Below are positions 16,408-25,739 of a stretch of 64,000 nt of DNA, one piece after another (positions within the stretch are counted from its first letter, which is position 1; the number at the start of each line of letters is the position of its first letter). A program made the translations under genes and the position numbers. This DNA is from a bacterium (GTDB lineage Bacteria > Myxococcota_A > UBA9160 > UBA4427): assembly GCA_024742285.1 (NCBI GenBank), contig JANSYR010000001.1, positions 372,001-436,000 on the forward strand, in the 5' to 3' direction. The notes under the pieces are model-generated. The model did no database searches. It saw only the letters and a program-made list of their open reading frames with translations, and was not told the DNA's origin.

Positions 16408-17579
16408 ACAACGAGGGCCGAACGCTCGTCGTTCTCGTCGGCATCGACCGCCTCCTCGGTCTCCAGCTCGCGCGCATTCTCTGGCGGCGGGGCGACGACG
16501 TGGTCGGCGTCGCCGTCGACGAACGCTCGCACTACTGCGCGACCCGGGCGGCGAATCGAATCCTTCCCGCTGCGCCGTTCCTCGAAGATCCCTGTTCGGC
16601 GCTCGCCTCGCTCGGCGCCGAAGCAGGCCGTCGGCCGATCCTCATCCCTTGCACGGACGAGTTCGTGTGGTGGCTCGACGCGAATCGGACCGCCCTCACG
16701 GAACACGCCGACTTTCTTCTCGCCGACTCCGAGAGTCTCGAACGGCTCTCCGACAAGGCGCGTTTCTGCGAAGAGGCGGGCGCGAGGGGCGAACCGATTC
16801 CACGCACGCGAATCGTGACCGATCCAGCGGAGCTGGACGACGCCACGGAAGCGCTCGGATTTCCCCTGATCGTCAAGCCAGCTCGTCGTTCGCCCGAGTG
16901 GATGCGCGCGACCGGCGGAGCGAAGGTCCTGAAGATCGAAGACGGCGCCGGGGTCGCGAGTCGAGTGCGACCCCTGTTCGGGGTGGGCGTTCCGATCGTG
17001 CTCCAGTCGTGGGTCCCGGGCGGCGACGACTGCATGTATTCAGTCTTCGTCTGCCTCGATCGGGACCATCGACCGGCGATGCCGCCGCTGGTCGTGCAGA
17101 AGCTGCGTCAATGGCCACTCGAGACGGGCGTCGGCTGCCTGGCAAGGCAAGTGGAGGCGCCAGATCTGGCGGAGACCGCGCTCCGCTTCCTCGCCGAGCG
17201 CGAATTCGTCGGGACGGGTTCTCTCCAGTTCAAACGTGACGCCTCGACCGGACGTTTCCTGCTGATTGAGATGAACACGCGGTTCGCACTCAGCTTTCCG
17301 CTCTGCGAGGCCTCCGGGTTGGAAGCGACCCGGATCCACTGCCGATTGGCGGCGGAGGAACAGGTGACGGCCGAGACCGAGATCCCGATCCCGGGACGAA
17401 AATGGATCTGCTGGAAGCGAGACCTCGCTTCCGCGTGGGCACTTCGGCGTCACGGGCGACTGTCCGTTGGCGAGTGGATCCGGTCGCTCGCGGGACCGAA
17501 GCGATCGGCGGATCTCATGCTGGCCGATCCGATGCCCATGCTTCGCGACGCCCTCGGACGGATCACCGGACGACGCTGA
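16404..17579 (+). CDS. ATP-grasp ligase, second of a tandem pair
   Basis: 391-residue paralog of the preceding gene, sharing 'QLARILWRRG' near the N-terminus, 'LIVKPARR', 'KLRQWP' and 'ICWKRDL' at matching positions, and ending the ATP-grasp core with 'LLIEMNTRF'. The two have clearly diverged (for example Asn-Pro versus Asn-Thr after the metal-binding acid), which suggests different acceptors or sequential ligations rather than redundancy. The start at 16404 overlaps the upstream stop as ATGA. The stop at 17579 faces the convergent spermidine-synthase-like gene. The function is inferred from fold only. Confidence 0.8.
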   Translation: MNNEGRTLVVLVGIDRLLGLQLARILWRRGDDVVGVAVDERSHYCATRAANRILPAAPFLEDPCSALASLGAEAGRRPILIPCTDEFVWWLDANRTALTEHADFLLADSESLERLSDKARFCEEAGARGEPIPRTRIVTDPAELDDATEALGFPLIVKPARRSPEWMRATGGAKVLKIEDGAGVASRVRPLFGVGVPIVLQSWVPGGDDCMYSVFVCLDRDHRPAMPPLVVQKLRQWPLETGVGCLARQVEAPDLAETALRFLAEREFVGTGSLQFKRDASTGRFLLIEMNTRFALSFPLCEASGLEATRIHCRLAAEEQVTAETEIPIPGRKWICWKRDLASAWALRRHGRLSVGEWIRSLAGPKRSADLMLADPMPMLRDALGRITGRR

Positions 17580-17718
17580 CGCTCGAGGCCCCGCGGCGTT
17601 CGAACGGAGCCGCTCTCCGGAACGCCCAGATGGCCGGGCAGGTCTTTGCGGTATGTCCCGAAGACGGTCGCTCCGCATCAGGAAACGGGGCTCGCAGATC
17701 GCGGGAAGAACTCGCTGC

Positions 17719-19953
17719 TCAGCGCGCCCGCAGGCGAGCCTGGAGCAGCATCCGCGTATTCCGCTGGCTCAGCTGCGTCGACCAGCCGATACCGGCTGCC
17801 GACCCTCGCTCGAAGCGATCGCGGCCGTACGAGAGGCGCTGGTTGTCGTCGGTTACCCGGGGCCCGCCCGCGCTGATCGCGCGGATCTCGTCGGCGTCGA
17901 GCAGAATCTGCTTCTCGATCTGGGCGAGTGAGTAGTCGAGCGGAATCGTCGCTTCGGAGAAGTCCCACGGCTCGAGGCCGCCGACCAGGACGCCCGTCTT
18001 CGTCTCGGGATCCTGCCACAGGCGCGTGTAGGGGAAGAGCTCGGCGAAGCTTCCGATGATCGCCAACGTGTCCGTCTCGCTGATCAGATGAATCGGGAGC
18101 CACTGTGCGGCGACGCCGCCGATCGCGAGACGATCGCGCACGAGCTCGTAGAACTCGGTCGAGTAGAGGTGGTTGCTGCCCGCGAAGTTGGGGGGCATCG
18201 GCTCGAGCGTGATCAGGTCGAAGCGTTCTTCGGTCCGGCGCAGGAACGCGCGGCCGTCCATCACGGTCGTCTCGACGCGTGCGTCTTCGAGGACGCCGTC
18301 GTTCGTCGAGAAGAGCGGAGCCGCGTCGAAGACGGCGGCGTTCAGATCCACGACGTCGAGGTGTCCCGGGCCGTGGTCCCGGACGGCGTCCGCGGTCTGC
18401 CCGGTCCCCATGCAGATCACGAGGGTTCGTTCGAGGTTCCTCGCAGCCAGGGCCGGGAGATGCCCCATCCAGGGCATGTAGCTGCTCGAGCCGTGTTCGA
18501 GCGACGCGATGAAGCCGTCGATCACGAGCAGGTGGGTCCCCTCGACGTCGACGACCCAGGTCGTGGCGTCCGCGCCTTCACGCACGAAGTCGACCTTGCC
18601 CTCTTCGGGCCAGCCGTGGCCCTGGACGCGATAGCGACCCGAGCTCTCCTCCATCGAGAGCGCCGCGCCGAGCCCGACCACCGCGGCGAGCCCGGCCGCC
18701 ACGACGCTCCGGCGTGTGCGGGACGGGTTGAGCAGCGTCGCGCCGCAGATCGCGAGCCCGACCAGCCAGCTGGCCCGGGTCGCACCGATCGAAGGCAGGA
18801 GCAGGAATCCGGCGACCAGCGAACCGATCACGGCCCCCGCCGAGTTCACGATGTAGAGCCGACCGCTCCCGCTCGTCGAGGCGTGGGTCGCGAGCAGAGA
18901 AGGAAAGATCGTTCCGAGGAGCGCGGCGGGGATTCCGGTCAAGGCCAGGACCCAACCGAACCGCTGGACTCCGAGCTCGACCGAGAAGAGCGTGGGCGCC
19001 ACTGATTCGAAGAGGGTCGGGACCGTGAATCGATCGAGGGCATCGATCAAGGGCGTCGCGACCAGGATCGCCCCACCCGCCACGGGCAGGACGAACGCGA
19101 CCACGTCCCGATCGCGACGACGCGCGAGGCTCGCCAGGGCGGCGCCGATCGAGAGGGCGGTCAGGAACGCCGCGATCGTGACGGCAAACGCCTCGGTCGT
19201 CGACTGCAGCGCGGCGCGAATCGATCGGAACCACGAAACCTCGAGGGCGAAGATCGCCGCGCCGCTCAGGAAGGCGAGAGCCAGCACGCGCGGCGCGGGC
19301 CAGGCGACGTCGCGCTCCACTTCGGCGTCGTCCCCTTCGCCTCCGACCCATAGCCCAAAGACACCGACGGCGAGATTGAGCGCCGCCGCGACCCAGGCCG
19401 TGCGGGTCACGCCCACTTCCGGCAGGACCAGGAAGGTCACCGCCAGGATCCCGACGACGGCCCCGGCCGTATTGAGCGCGTAGGCCGTCGCGACGCTGGT
19501 CCCCGCGCGCCGCGCCGCCGGCGCGATGATCGGGATCGTGGCGCCCATGGCGGTCGCGGGAATGATCAGGATCACGAACGTGCCGGCGAGACGGACGAAC
19601 GGGGCGAGCGCCGGCGCGCTCCGCCAGACCCCGACGTCGAGCGAGGCCAGACCGGCCAGCAGCGGCGGAACGGCCAGGCTCGCCAATCCGATCACGACCT
19701 CGGCGATGCCATAGGCGCGGAGCGGTCGCTCGAGTGCCCCCGCGCGGGCGAGCCGCGCCGCCAACCAGCCGCCGAGACTCATGCCCGCCATCATCGACGC
19801 CAGAGTCACCGCCGTCCCGTAGGCCGACACACCGAGCGCGAGCGCCGCGTGGTGCTGATAGAGGACTTCCCAGCTGAGACCGGCCGCCCCCGAGACGAGA
19901 ACGGCCGCGAGCAGTGGGAACGCGGTGAGCGGCGGACGCGCGGATTCGGACAC
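17719..19953 (-). CDS. Membrane-embedded spermidine-synthase-like fusion protein
   Basis: 744-residue fusion. The first ~430 residues hold about 12 hydrophobic helices in two similar halves ('GAAGLSWEVLYQHHAALALG' and 'AIFALEVSWFRSI'), as in 'fused MFS/spermidine synthase' proteins. The C-terminal ~300 residues are a Rossmann-fold aminopropyltransferase-like domain: 'LVICMGTGQTADAV' as the nucleotide motif, 'DVVDLNAAV' as the acidic strand, and 'FDLITLEPMPP' in place of the usual 'YDVII.D..DP'. The catalytic Asp of polyamine synthases is therefore a Glu-Pro here, so true spermidine synthesis is doubtful. It may process or export a small molecule; a link to the convergent ATP-grasp genes is possible but unproven. 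Confidence 0.82.
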   Translation of the reverse strand: MSESARPPLTAFPLLAAVLVSGAAGLSWEVLYQHHAALALGVSAYGTAVTLASMMAGMSLGGWLAARLARAGALERPLRAYGIAEVVIGLASLAVPPLLAGLASLDVGVWRSAPALAPFVRLAGTFVILIIPATAMGATIPIIAPAARRAGTSVATAYALNTAGAVVGILAVTFLVLPEVGVTRTAWVAAALNLAVGVFGLWVGGEGDDAEVERDVAWPAPRVLALAFLSGAAIFALEVSWFRSIRAALQSTTEAFAVTIAAFLTALSIGAALASLARRRDRDVVAFVLPVAGGAILVATPLIDALDRFTVPTLFESVAPTLFSVELGVQRFGWVLALTGIPAALLGTIFPSLLATHASTSGSGRLYIVNSAGAVIGSLVAGFLLLPSIGATRASWLVGLAICGATLLNPSRTRRSVVAAGLAAVVGLGAALSMEESSGRYRVQGHGWPEEGKVDFVREGADATTWVVDVEGTHLLVIDGFIASLEHGSSSYMPWMGHLPALAARNLERTLVICMGTGQTADAVRDHGPGHLDVVDLNAAVFDAAPLFSTNDGVLEDARVETTVMDGRAFLRRTEERFDLITLEPMPPNFAGSNHLYSTEFYELVRDRLAIGGVAAQWLPIHLISETDTLAIIGSFAELFPYTRLWQDPETKTGVLVGGLEPWDFSEATIPLDYSLAQIEKQILLDADEIRAISAGGPRVTDDNQRLSYGRDRFERGSAAGIGWSTQLSQRNTRMLLQARLRAR

Positions 19954-20076
19954 GGGCGTAGGGTAGCTAGTTCGGCTCCCCTCGCTCGATCCGGAGACCG
20001 GCCGTACTCGTCACCGCAAACCGTTTCGCTAGCGTGGTCACGACGGAGAATTCCTTTCTTCTCGAGGAGTCCGGTC

Positions 20077-22176
20077 GTGGTCGAGCTGGTCTACGAGATC
20101 ATCGAGAACCCCGCCTATCGCCACATCCTCCTCAATCACCTCCCGATCACGGGTCTGGCGGTTGCGACGTGCGTCCTCGCCTGGGGCCTCATCGAGAACC
20201 GCTGGCGCTCGATCGCCTTCGGCCTCGTCCTCTGCGCGGCCATGTCGGCGTCGGCGATCTTCGTGCTCCAGTCCGGCGACGCAGCCTACCCCCTGCTCTT
20301 CGACGAGCTCGATGGCCCGGGGCAGGCGTGGCTCGACGACCATGCGGAGCTTGCGGCGCGATGGGGCCGGTTGATTCCGGCGAACGCATTGTTGGCGCTC
20401 GTCGTCCTGGGAATCGGATGGCGAAGCGAGGCCTGGCGCCGCCCTTCGGGACTCGCCGCCCTCGTGGGTTGCACGATCAGCCTGGGCGCCGCCGGCGTGA
20501 TCGCCTCGGCCGGCGGCCACGTCCGCCACCCGGAATTCCGCGCCGCGGCGGGCGACTCCGCGCCCGTCGCCGCGCGGGAGTCGGAGCCCGCCGGGTCCCG
20601 CGTCGGAATGCGACGCCTGACCGAGGCCCAGTACCGCAACGTCGTCGCCGACGCCTTCGGCCCGGGCCTCGAGATCGCGGGCCGCTTCGAGCCGGAGAAT
20701 CGACGCCACGGCCTGATTGCCGTCGGCAGCGCGCAGGCGACGATCACGGCGAGCGGCTTCGAACAATACGAACGCATGGCGATCGAGATCGCGCGACAGG
20801 CGCTCGAGCCGGACCGGCGCGAGGCGTGGCTCCCGTGCCGACCGCAGGCGGCGGATCGCCCGGATCCCGAGTGCGTCGAAGCGATGCTCCGCGAGGTCAC
20901 GCCCACGCTCCTTCGTCGCCCCATCGACGAGCGGGATCTCCGCGGACGGGTGGCGCTCGCGACGGAGGGGACCGAGACCTTCGGCGACTTCTGGATCGGC
21001 GCGCGCGCCGCGCTCGCGAGCGTGATGATCGCGCCGGACTTCCTCTTCCGCGTCGAGACCGGCGCGCCGGACGCCCTCGGCGACGGAGAGGAGACGCTCT
21101 CCGCCGCGAGCCTGGCGTCGCGACTCTCCTTCTTCCTCTGGAACGCTGGTCCCGACGCCTCGCTGCTGGAGGCGACCCTGAGCGGCGCCCTCGAGACGCC
21201 CGAAGGCTATGCCGCGCAGGTCGATCGGATGATCGCGTCGCCGCGCTTCGAAGCGGGCGTGCGGGCGCTCTTCTCGGACATCTTCCAGTTCGACGGGTTC
21301 GCCGATCTCGCGAAGGATCCCGTTCGCTATCCGATCTTCACTGCGCGCGTCGCCGAACACGCCCGAGAGCAGACGCTTCGCACGGTCATCGAACACCTGG
21401 TGGTACGCGAGGGCGACTACCGAGCGCTCTTCACTTCGCGAGAGAGCTTCATGACCCGCATTCTCGGCCCCGTCTACGCCCTGCCCGTCCGCGCCGAGAG
21501 CGGGTGGGAGGCCGTGACCTTCGGGGCGGGGAGCGGTCGCGGCGGTCTTCTCACCCACGCCAGCTTCAACATGCTCCACGCCCACGCGGGGCGGAGCTCG
21601 GCGACGCTACGCGGCCTCTTCATCCGAGAGGCGCTGCTATGCGAGCGCGTCCCCCCGGCGCCCGCCGACGTCGACTTCGGTCTCTTCAACGCCGACGACA
21701 GTCCGGAACACCGGACCGCCCGCGATCGCCTGGAGGTGCACTCGACGAACGCCTCCTGTCGCAGCTGCCACAAGCTGACCGATCCGATCGGTCTCGCCCT
21801 CGAACCCTTCGACGGCATCGGTCGCCAGCGCGCGTCCGAGAACGGAGCAATGATCGACCCGAGCGGCGACCTCGACGGCCTCGATTTCGCCGACGCGCCA
21901 GGGCTCGGTGCCGCCCTGGCGGATCACGACCGCCTCGGCGCCTGCCTCGCGCGTCACGCCTACCAGGCCGCGATCGGCCGCGCGGCGAAACCGTCGGAGC
22001 GCCGATGGCTGCGGACGCTCGAGGCCCGCTTCGCCGAAGCCGGCCATCGCCTCGCCCCGCTCATCCGTGAGATCGTTCACGCGCCGGGCTTCCGGGCTGC
22101 GCCCACGGCGAAGGCGCCGACGACCTCGCTCGCGGGCGCGAGCGGCGCCTCGGACTCGATCGGAGAAGCGTTATGA
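20077..22176 (+). CDS. Membrane-anchored DUF1587/DUF1592/DUF1588/DUF1585 cytochrome-like protein
   Basis: 699 residues. The first ~150 hold four hydrophobic helices ('HILLNHLPITGLAVATCVLAWG'), resembling DUF2231-type anchors; such anchors are unusual for this family, which is normally secreted. Then come the planctomycete-type domains: DUF1587 ('RRLTEAQYRNVVADAFG'), DUF1592 ('LASRLSFFLWNAGPD'), DUF1588 with a c-type haem motif CRSCH (561-565) followed by 'KLTDPIGLALEPFDGIG', and DUF1585. A GTG at 20077 is chosen because GAGGAG lies seven bases before it. The role is unknown; haem binding outside the cytoplasm is expected. First gene of a six-gene operon. Confidence 0.83.
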   Translation: MVELVYEIIENPAYRHILLNHLPITGLAVATCVLAWGLIENRWRSIAFGLVLCAAMSASAIFVLQSGDAAYPLLFDELDGPGQAWLDDHAELAARWGRLIPANALLALVVLGIGWRSEAWRRPSGLAALVGCTISLGAAGVIASAGGHVRHPEFRAAAGDSAPVAARESEPAGSRVGMRRLTEAQYRNVVADAFGPGLEIAGRFEPENRRHGLIAVGSAQATITASGFEQYERMAIEIARQALEPDRREAWLPCRPQAADRPDPECVEAMLREVTPTLLRRPIDERDLRGRVALATEGTETFGDFWIGARAALASVMIAPDFLFRVETGAPDALGDGEETLSAASLASRLSFFLWNAGPDASLLEATLSGALETPEGYAAQVDRMIASPRFEAGVRALFSDIFQFDGFADLAKDPVRYPIFTARVAEHAREQTLRTVIEHLVVREGDYRALFTSRESFMTRILGPVYALPVRAESGWEAVTFGAGSGRGGLLTHASFNMLHAHAGRSSATLRGLFIREALLCERVPPAPADVDFGLFNADDSPEHRTARDRLEVHSTNASCRSCHKLTDPIGLALEPFDGIGRQRASENGAMIDPSGDLDGLDFADAPGLGAALADHDRLGACLARHAYQAAIGRAAKPSERRWLRTLEARFAEAGHRLAPLIREIVHAPGFRAAPTAKAPTTSLAGASGASDSIGEAL

Positions 22177-22207
22177 TGGAGCGGACGACGCGAGGGAAAG
22201 GTCTGGC

Positions 22208-23572
22208 ATGACTCGACTCCTCACACGCAGGACGATGCTCCGACGGACGCTACGCGGCAGCCTCGGCGGGGTCGGCCTGAGCCTCGCCCTCCCCTATCTG
22301 GACGTCTTCCTGAACGGGAACGGAGATGCCCTCGCGGCGACCGGCGCGCCCCTCCCGACGCGCTTCGGCACCTGGTTCTACGGCTGCGGCATGAATCCGG
22401 ACCGCTGGAATCCGACCGCCCCGGGCCGCGACTTCCCGCTGACGCCCGAGCTCGAGCCGATCGGGCCGGTACGCGATCACGTGACGGTGCTGAGCGGATT
22501 CAGTGTCCTGCTCGCCGGCGAGACCAACCACGTCCATCGAACCGGGGTCTTCGGCACGCTCACCGGCGGCGCACCGATCACGACGACCGAGGTCGACGGA
22601 CCGACCCTCGACGTGCTGATCGCCGACACGATCGGCGACGCGACGCGCTTCCGATCCCTCGAGATGGCCGCGAACGGGATCGCCAAGGACAGCTACAGCC
22701 TGCGCAGCGAGAATGCCCGCAACGCCGCGGAGCCGACACCGCTCTCGCTCTACTCGCGGATCTTCGGACCGGGCTTCGCAGATCCGAACGCGGGTGAGTT
22801 CACGCCGGACCCGCGCACCCTGCTTCGCAAGAGCGTACTCTCGGCAGTGACCGAGGACCGCGCCCGGATCGACCGTCGACTCGGGCAGGCGGACCGAGCG
22901 CGCCTCGACGAGTACTTCACGTCGCTCCGCCAGCTCGAACGTCAGCTCGAGATCCAGCTCTCGGCGCCGCCGCCGCTCGAAGCCTGCCAGCCGCCCGACT
23001 CTCCGCCCGGCTCTCCCGCCGAGGCGCCGGTCTCCCAGGACGTCGAGCACGTCGCCCACAATCACGACCTGATGGCCCGGATTCTCGCGCTGGCGCTCGC
23101 GTGCGACCAGACGCGGGTCTTCAACCTCGTGTTCTCGGCCGGCGCCTCACGCCTCCACACGGTGGGCAGCCCCGACACCCATCACACGCTGACGCACGAA
23201 GAAGCGAAGGACGAGTCCCTCGGCTACCAGCCCAAGGCGACCGCGTTCGTCATGCGGAGCATGGAAGCCTGGGCCCGGTTCGTCTCGACCCTCGCGAGCG
23301 TGCGGGAAGGCGACGGCACCCTGCTCGACCATGCCGTCGTGCTCTGCCATTCCGAGACGTCGGACGCGAACAGCCACAGCGTGACGGGTCTCCCGATCAT
23401 GCTCGCCGGAACCGCCAGCGGTCGGATCCGGAACGGTCTCCACGTCCAGGGTGCCGGCGATTCCGTCGCGCGCATCGGCCTGACCCTTCAGCAGGTGATG
23501 GGCCGTCCGGTTGCGCGCTGGGGCTACCGCGCGAACGAGACGTCCCGCCCGCTTTCCGAGATCCTCGCATGA
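22208..23572 (+). CDS. DUF1552 exported protein, partner of the DUF1592 protein
   Basis: 454 residues. The N-terminus has an arginine pair and a hydrophobic stretch ('TRRTMLRRTLRGSLGGVGL'), compatible with Tat export. Core DUF1552 signatures are 'PTRFGTWFYGCGMNP', 'HVTVLSGFSVL', 'THHTLTHEEAKDES' and 'VVLCHSETSDANSHS'; these His/Ser/Asp-rich motifs resemble the DUF1501/sulfatase-related phosphatase superfamily. It starts 31 bp after the DUF1592 gene; these two families are almost always adjacent and are thought to act together, with an unknown substrate. ATG at 22208 chosen by the signal peptide. Confidence 0.85.
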   Translation: MTRLLTRRTMLRRTLRGSLGGVGLSLALPYLDVFLNGNGDALAATGAPLPTRFGTWFYGCGMNPDRWNPTAPGRDFPLTPELEPIGPVRDHVTVLSGFSVLLAGETNHVHRTGVFGTLTGGAPITTTEVDGPTLDVLIADTIGDATRFRSLEMAANGIAKDSYSLRSENARNAAEPTPLSLYSRIFGPGFADPNAGEFTPDPRTLLRKSVLSAVTEDRARIDRRLGQADRARLDEYFTSLRQLERQLEIQLSAPPPLEACQPPDSPPGSPAEAPVSQDVEHVAHNHDLMARILALALACDQTRVFNLVFSAGASRLHTVGSPDTHHTLTHEEAKDESLGYQPKATAFVMRSMEAWARFVSTLASVREGDGTLLDHAVVLCHSETSDANSHSVTGLPIMLAGTASGRIRNGLHVQGAGDSVARIGLTLQQVMGRPVARWGYRANETSRPLSEILA

Positions 23573-23595
23573 GCCACCCCGACCGAGGAGTCCGC

Positions 23596-24771
23596 ATGTC
23601 CCGACATCGATCGATCGAGTCCACCCGATTCCTCGCGACGCTCGTCGGCGTAGTACTCACCCTCGCCACCTCTGCGGGCTGTGAGCGCGGAACTGCCGCC
23701 GAAGACGCATCGGCCGACGCCACCCCCCGCGTACGCGGCTACGTCATGGCGCGGTGGTGGGACGAGATTCCCCATGACGAGCCCGGCGAATGTCCGGAAG
23801 GACTCAACGTGACCGAGGTCGAGTACTTCCCCGAGCAGTGGCAGACCTACATGGCGGAGCGGACGCGGGTCCGGGAGACCGAGGGGCGACACCTCGAGTG
23901 GGATCATCCGCTCCTTCCGCCGGACGCCTGCCAGGATCCGTTCGCGCAGCCGGATCCGGGCTACCGGACCCTCGACGGACCGGCGCGCGTGGCCGGACTC
24001 GACCTCGACGGCGTGGAATCGACCCTCGCGGACGCGTCGAGCGCCCGATGCGCCCACGACGACTTCGTCGACCCGTCGGGCGTGCGCGGAATCGACAATC
24101 AGCTCTGGCGACTGATGGGTTGCGTTCGCGGCTATCGCCCGAACGACCTGATGGACCGGCTCCACAAGGCGAACACGATGATCAAGGAGGGGGGCTACGC
24201 GATCCTGATGGAGATCGCGGGGATGGACGACCCGGTGAACGACGATCACGTGGAGGTCCAGTTCCTCTCGTCGGCCGCGCCCGTCTCGCTGAACGCGCTC
24301 GGCGAACCGATGGAGCACGTCAGCTTCGACGCCCACGCGGACACCACCTACCACAACGCCGTCGCCACGGGCCGGATCGTCGACGGTGTCCTCACCACCG
24401 ATCCGGTGGATCTTCGTCTCAAGATCAAGCAGCAGACGCAGGACAATGCGGTCTTCTACCGGGACGCACGGATCCGGGCGACCGTCCTCTCCGACGGCCG
24501 GATCGAGGGCGTTCTCGGCGCCTACTGGGACAACGAGAATTTCTGGTCGATGATGAACGACCACATGATCGGCGACCGTCACCAGGGCCGGAACGCCGCC
24601 TTCAACCGCGGCTTCATGTGCGCCGGCCTCTACCACGCGATCCCCCGCGTCGCGGACGGTCACCCCGATCCCGAAACGGGGGCGTGTACTTCGATCTCGA
24701 CGGCGCTCCATTTCGAGGCGAAGCCGGCGTTCGTCATCCGTCCGACGCTCGCCCTGTCCGGAGATCAGTAG
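23596..24771 (+). CDS. Hypothetical lipoprotein in the DUF1592/DUF1552 operon
   Basis: 391 residues with a lipoprotein signal peptide (lipobox TSAGC, Cys29), so anchored to the inner or outer membrane. The mature part has conserved-looking Cys pairs and Asp/His/Trp clusters ('WDHPLLPPDAC', 'DAHADTTYHNAV', 'MMNDHMIGDRHQG') but no motif that is recognised. The start at 23596 has gaggag eight bases before it, and the gene follows the DUF1552 stop by 23 bp, so it is co-transcribed. A periplasmic enzyme or binding partner of the two upstream proteins is the natural guess, but no reaction can be proposed from sequence. Confidence 0.75.
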   Translation: MSRHRSIESTRFLATLVGVVLTLATSAGCERGTAAEDASADATPRVRGYVMARWWDEIPHDEPGECPEGLNVTEVEYFPEQWQTYMAERTRVRETEGRHLEWDHPLLPPDACQDPFAQPDPGYRTLDGPARVAGLDLDGVESTLADASSARCAHDDFVDPSGVRGIDNQLWRLMGCVRGYRPNDLMDRLHKANTMIKEGGYAILMEIAGMDDPVNDDHVEVQFLSSAAPVSLNALGEPMEHVSFDAHADTTYHNAVATGRIVDGVLTTDPVDLRLKIKQQTQDNAVFYRDARIRATVLSDGRIEGVLGAYWDNENFWSMMNDHMIGDRHQGRNAAFNRGFMCAGLYHAIPRVADGHPDPETGACTSISTALHFEAKPAFVIRPTLALSGDQ

Positions 24772-24784
24772 AGCCTTCCCACCC

Positions 24785-25708
24785 ATGCCGACGATTCTCG
24801 CAGTGGACGCGCATCATCACCTCTGGGACCTCGGCGTGTCGCACTACCGCTGGCTGCACCCGAATCCCGACGGCGACCCCTTTCCCGACTTCGAGAAGAT
24901 CTGTCGCGACTACACGATCGCCGACTACCGGGCCGACCTCGCCGGATGTGACGTCGTGAAGTCGGTCCACGTGCAGGCGGAACACGACGCGGACGACCCC
25001 GTGCGCGAGACGGAATGGCTCCAAAGGGTCGCGGACGACCCGGACTCCGGAGGCTTCCCCCACGCGATCGTCGCCGGTATCGACCTGTCCCGACCCGACT
25101 TCGAAGGGGTCCTCGAGGCGCAGGCGGGCCACGCCAACGTCCGGGGCGTGCGCCAGATCCTCGACGCGCATGCGACGGCCGCGTCGGGGGACTCCGCGGA
25201 AGACGCACTCGCCTCTCGGGCAGCACAGCTTCGCGACGAGACGTGGCTCCAACACTTCGGACTGCTCCGACGCTTCGGTCTCTCCTTCGACCTTCAGCTC
25301 TTCGCCTGGCAGCAGGACGATGCCCGCGCTCTGCTGGAGCGCCACGACGACGTCCAGATCGTGCTCAACCACACGTTGATGCCTTTCGATCGGTCGAACG
25401 AGGGGATGGCGCTGTGGCGGCGGGGCCTCGCGTTCTTCGCGCGCCATCCGAACGTCGCGCTGAAGATCTCGGGCCTCGGCATGGCTCCGGGCGGTTGGGA
25501 TCCGGCCGCCAACCATCGATTGATCCTCGAGGCGATCGAGGCCTTCGGGACCGACCGATGCTTCTTCGGCAGCAATTTCCCGATCGACGGGTTGGTGGCG
25601 AACTATCGCTCGATCTGGTCGACTTTCCGGGACGCGATCGATCCGCTCTCGGAGGACGAGCAGGTCGCAATGCTGCGCGGCAACGCGGAGCGCGTGTACC
25701 GGATCTGA
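24785..25708 (+). CDS. Amidohydrolase, fuconolactonase-like (COG3618)
   Basis: 307-residue TIM-barrel amidohydrolase. Starts with 'VDAHHHLWD' (metal-binding His10-His12), includes 'HYRWLHPNP', 'SFDLQLF', 'IVLNHTLMP', 'ALKISGLGM' and 'DRCFFGSNFPIDG' in family order. Relatives hydrolyse lactones such as 2-pyrone-4,6-dicarboxylate or fuconolactone. The length is normal. It begins 13 bp after the lipoprotein gene and is therefore within the same operon, giving a cytoplasmic hydrolase beside exported DUF1592/1552 proteins. Substrate not determinable. Confidence 0.85.
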   Translation: MPTILAVDAHHHLWDLGVSHYRWLHPNPDGDPFPDFEKICRDYTIADYRADLAGCDVVKSVHVQAEHDADDPVRETEWLQRVADDPDSGGFPHAIVAGIDLSRPDFEGVLEAQAGHANVRGVRQILDAHATAASGDSAEDALASRAAQLRDETWLQHFGLLRRFGLSFDLQLFAWQQDDARALLERHDDVQIVLNHTLMPFDRSNEGMALWRRGLAFFARHPNVALKISGLGMAPGGWDPAANHRLILEAIEAFGTDRCFFGSNFPIDGLVANYRSIWSTFRDAIDPLSEDEQVAMLRGNAERVYRI

Positions 25709-25739
25709 CGCGAGCGGCGAACCGAAGGGGAGCGAGACG

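Noticed and set aside
17580-17718. Terminator hairpin between the second ATP-grasp gene and the convergent membrane protein
   Set aside because: Only a 5-bp stem with an 11-base loop (GCGGC/GCCGC) is present; too weak to call.
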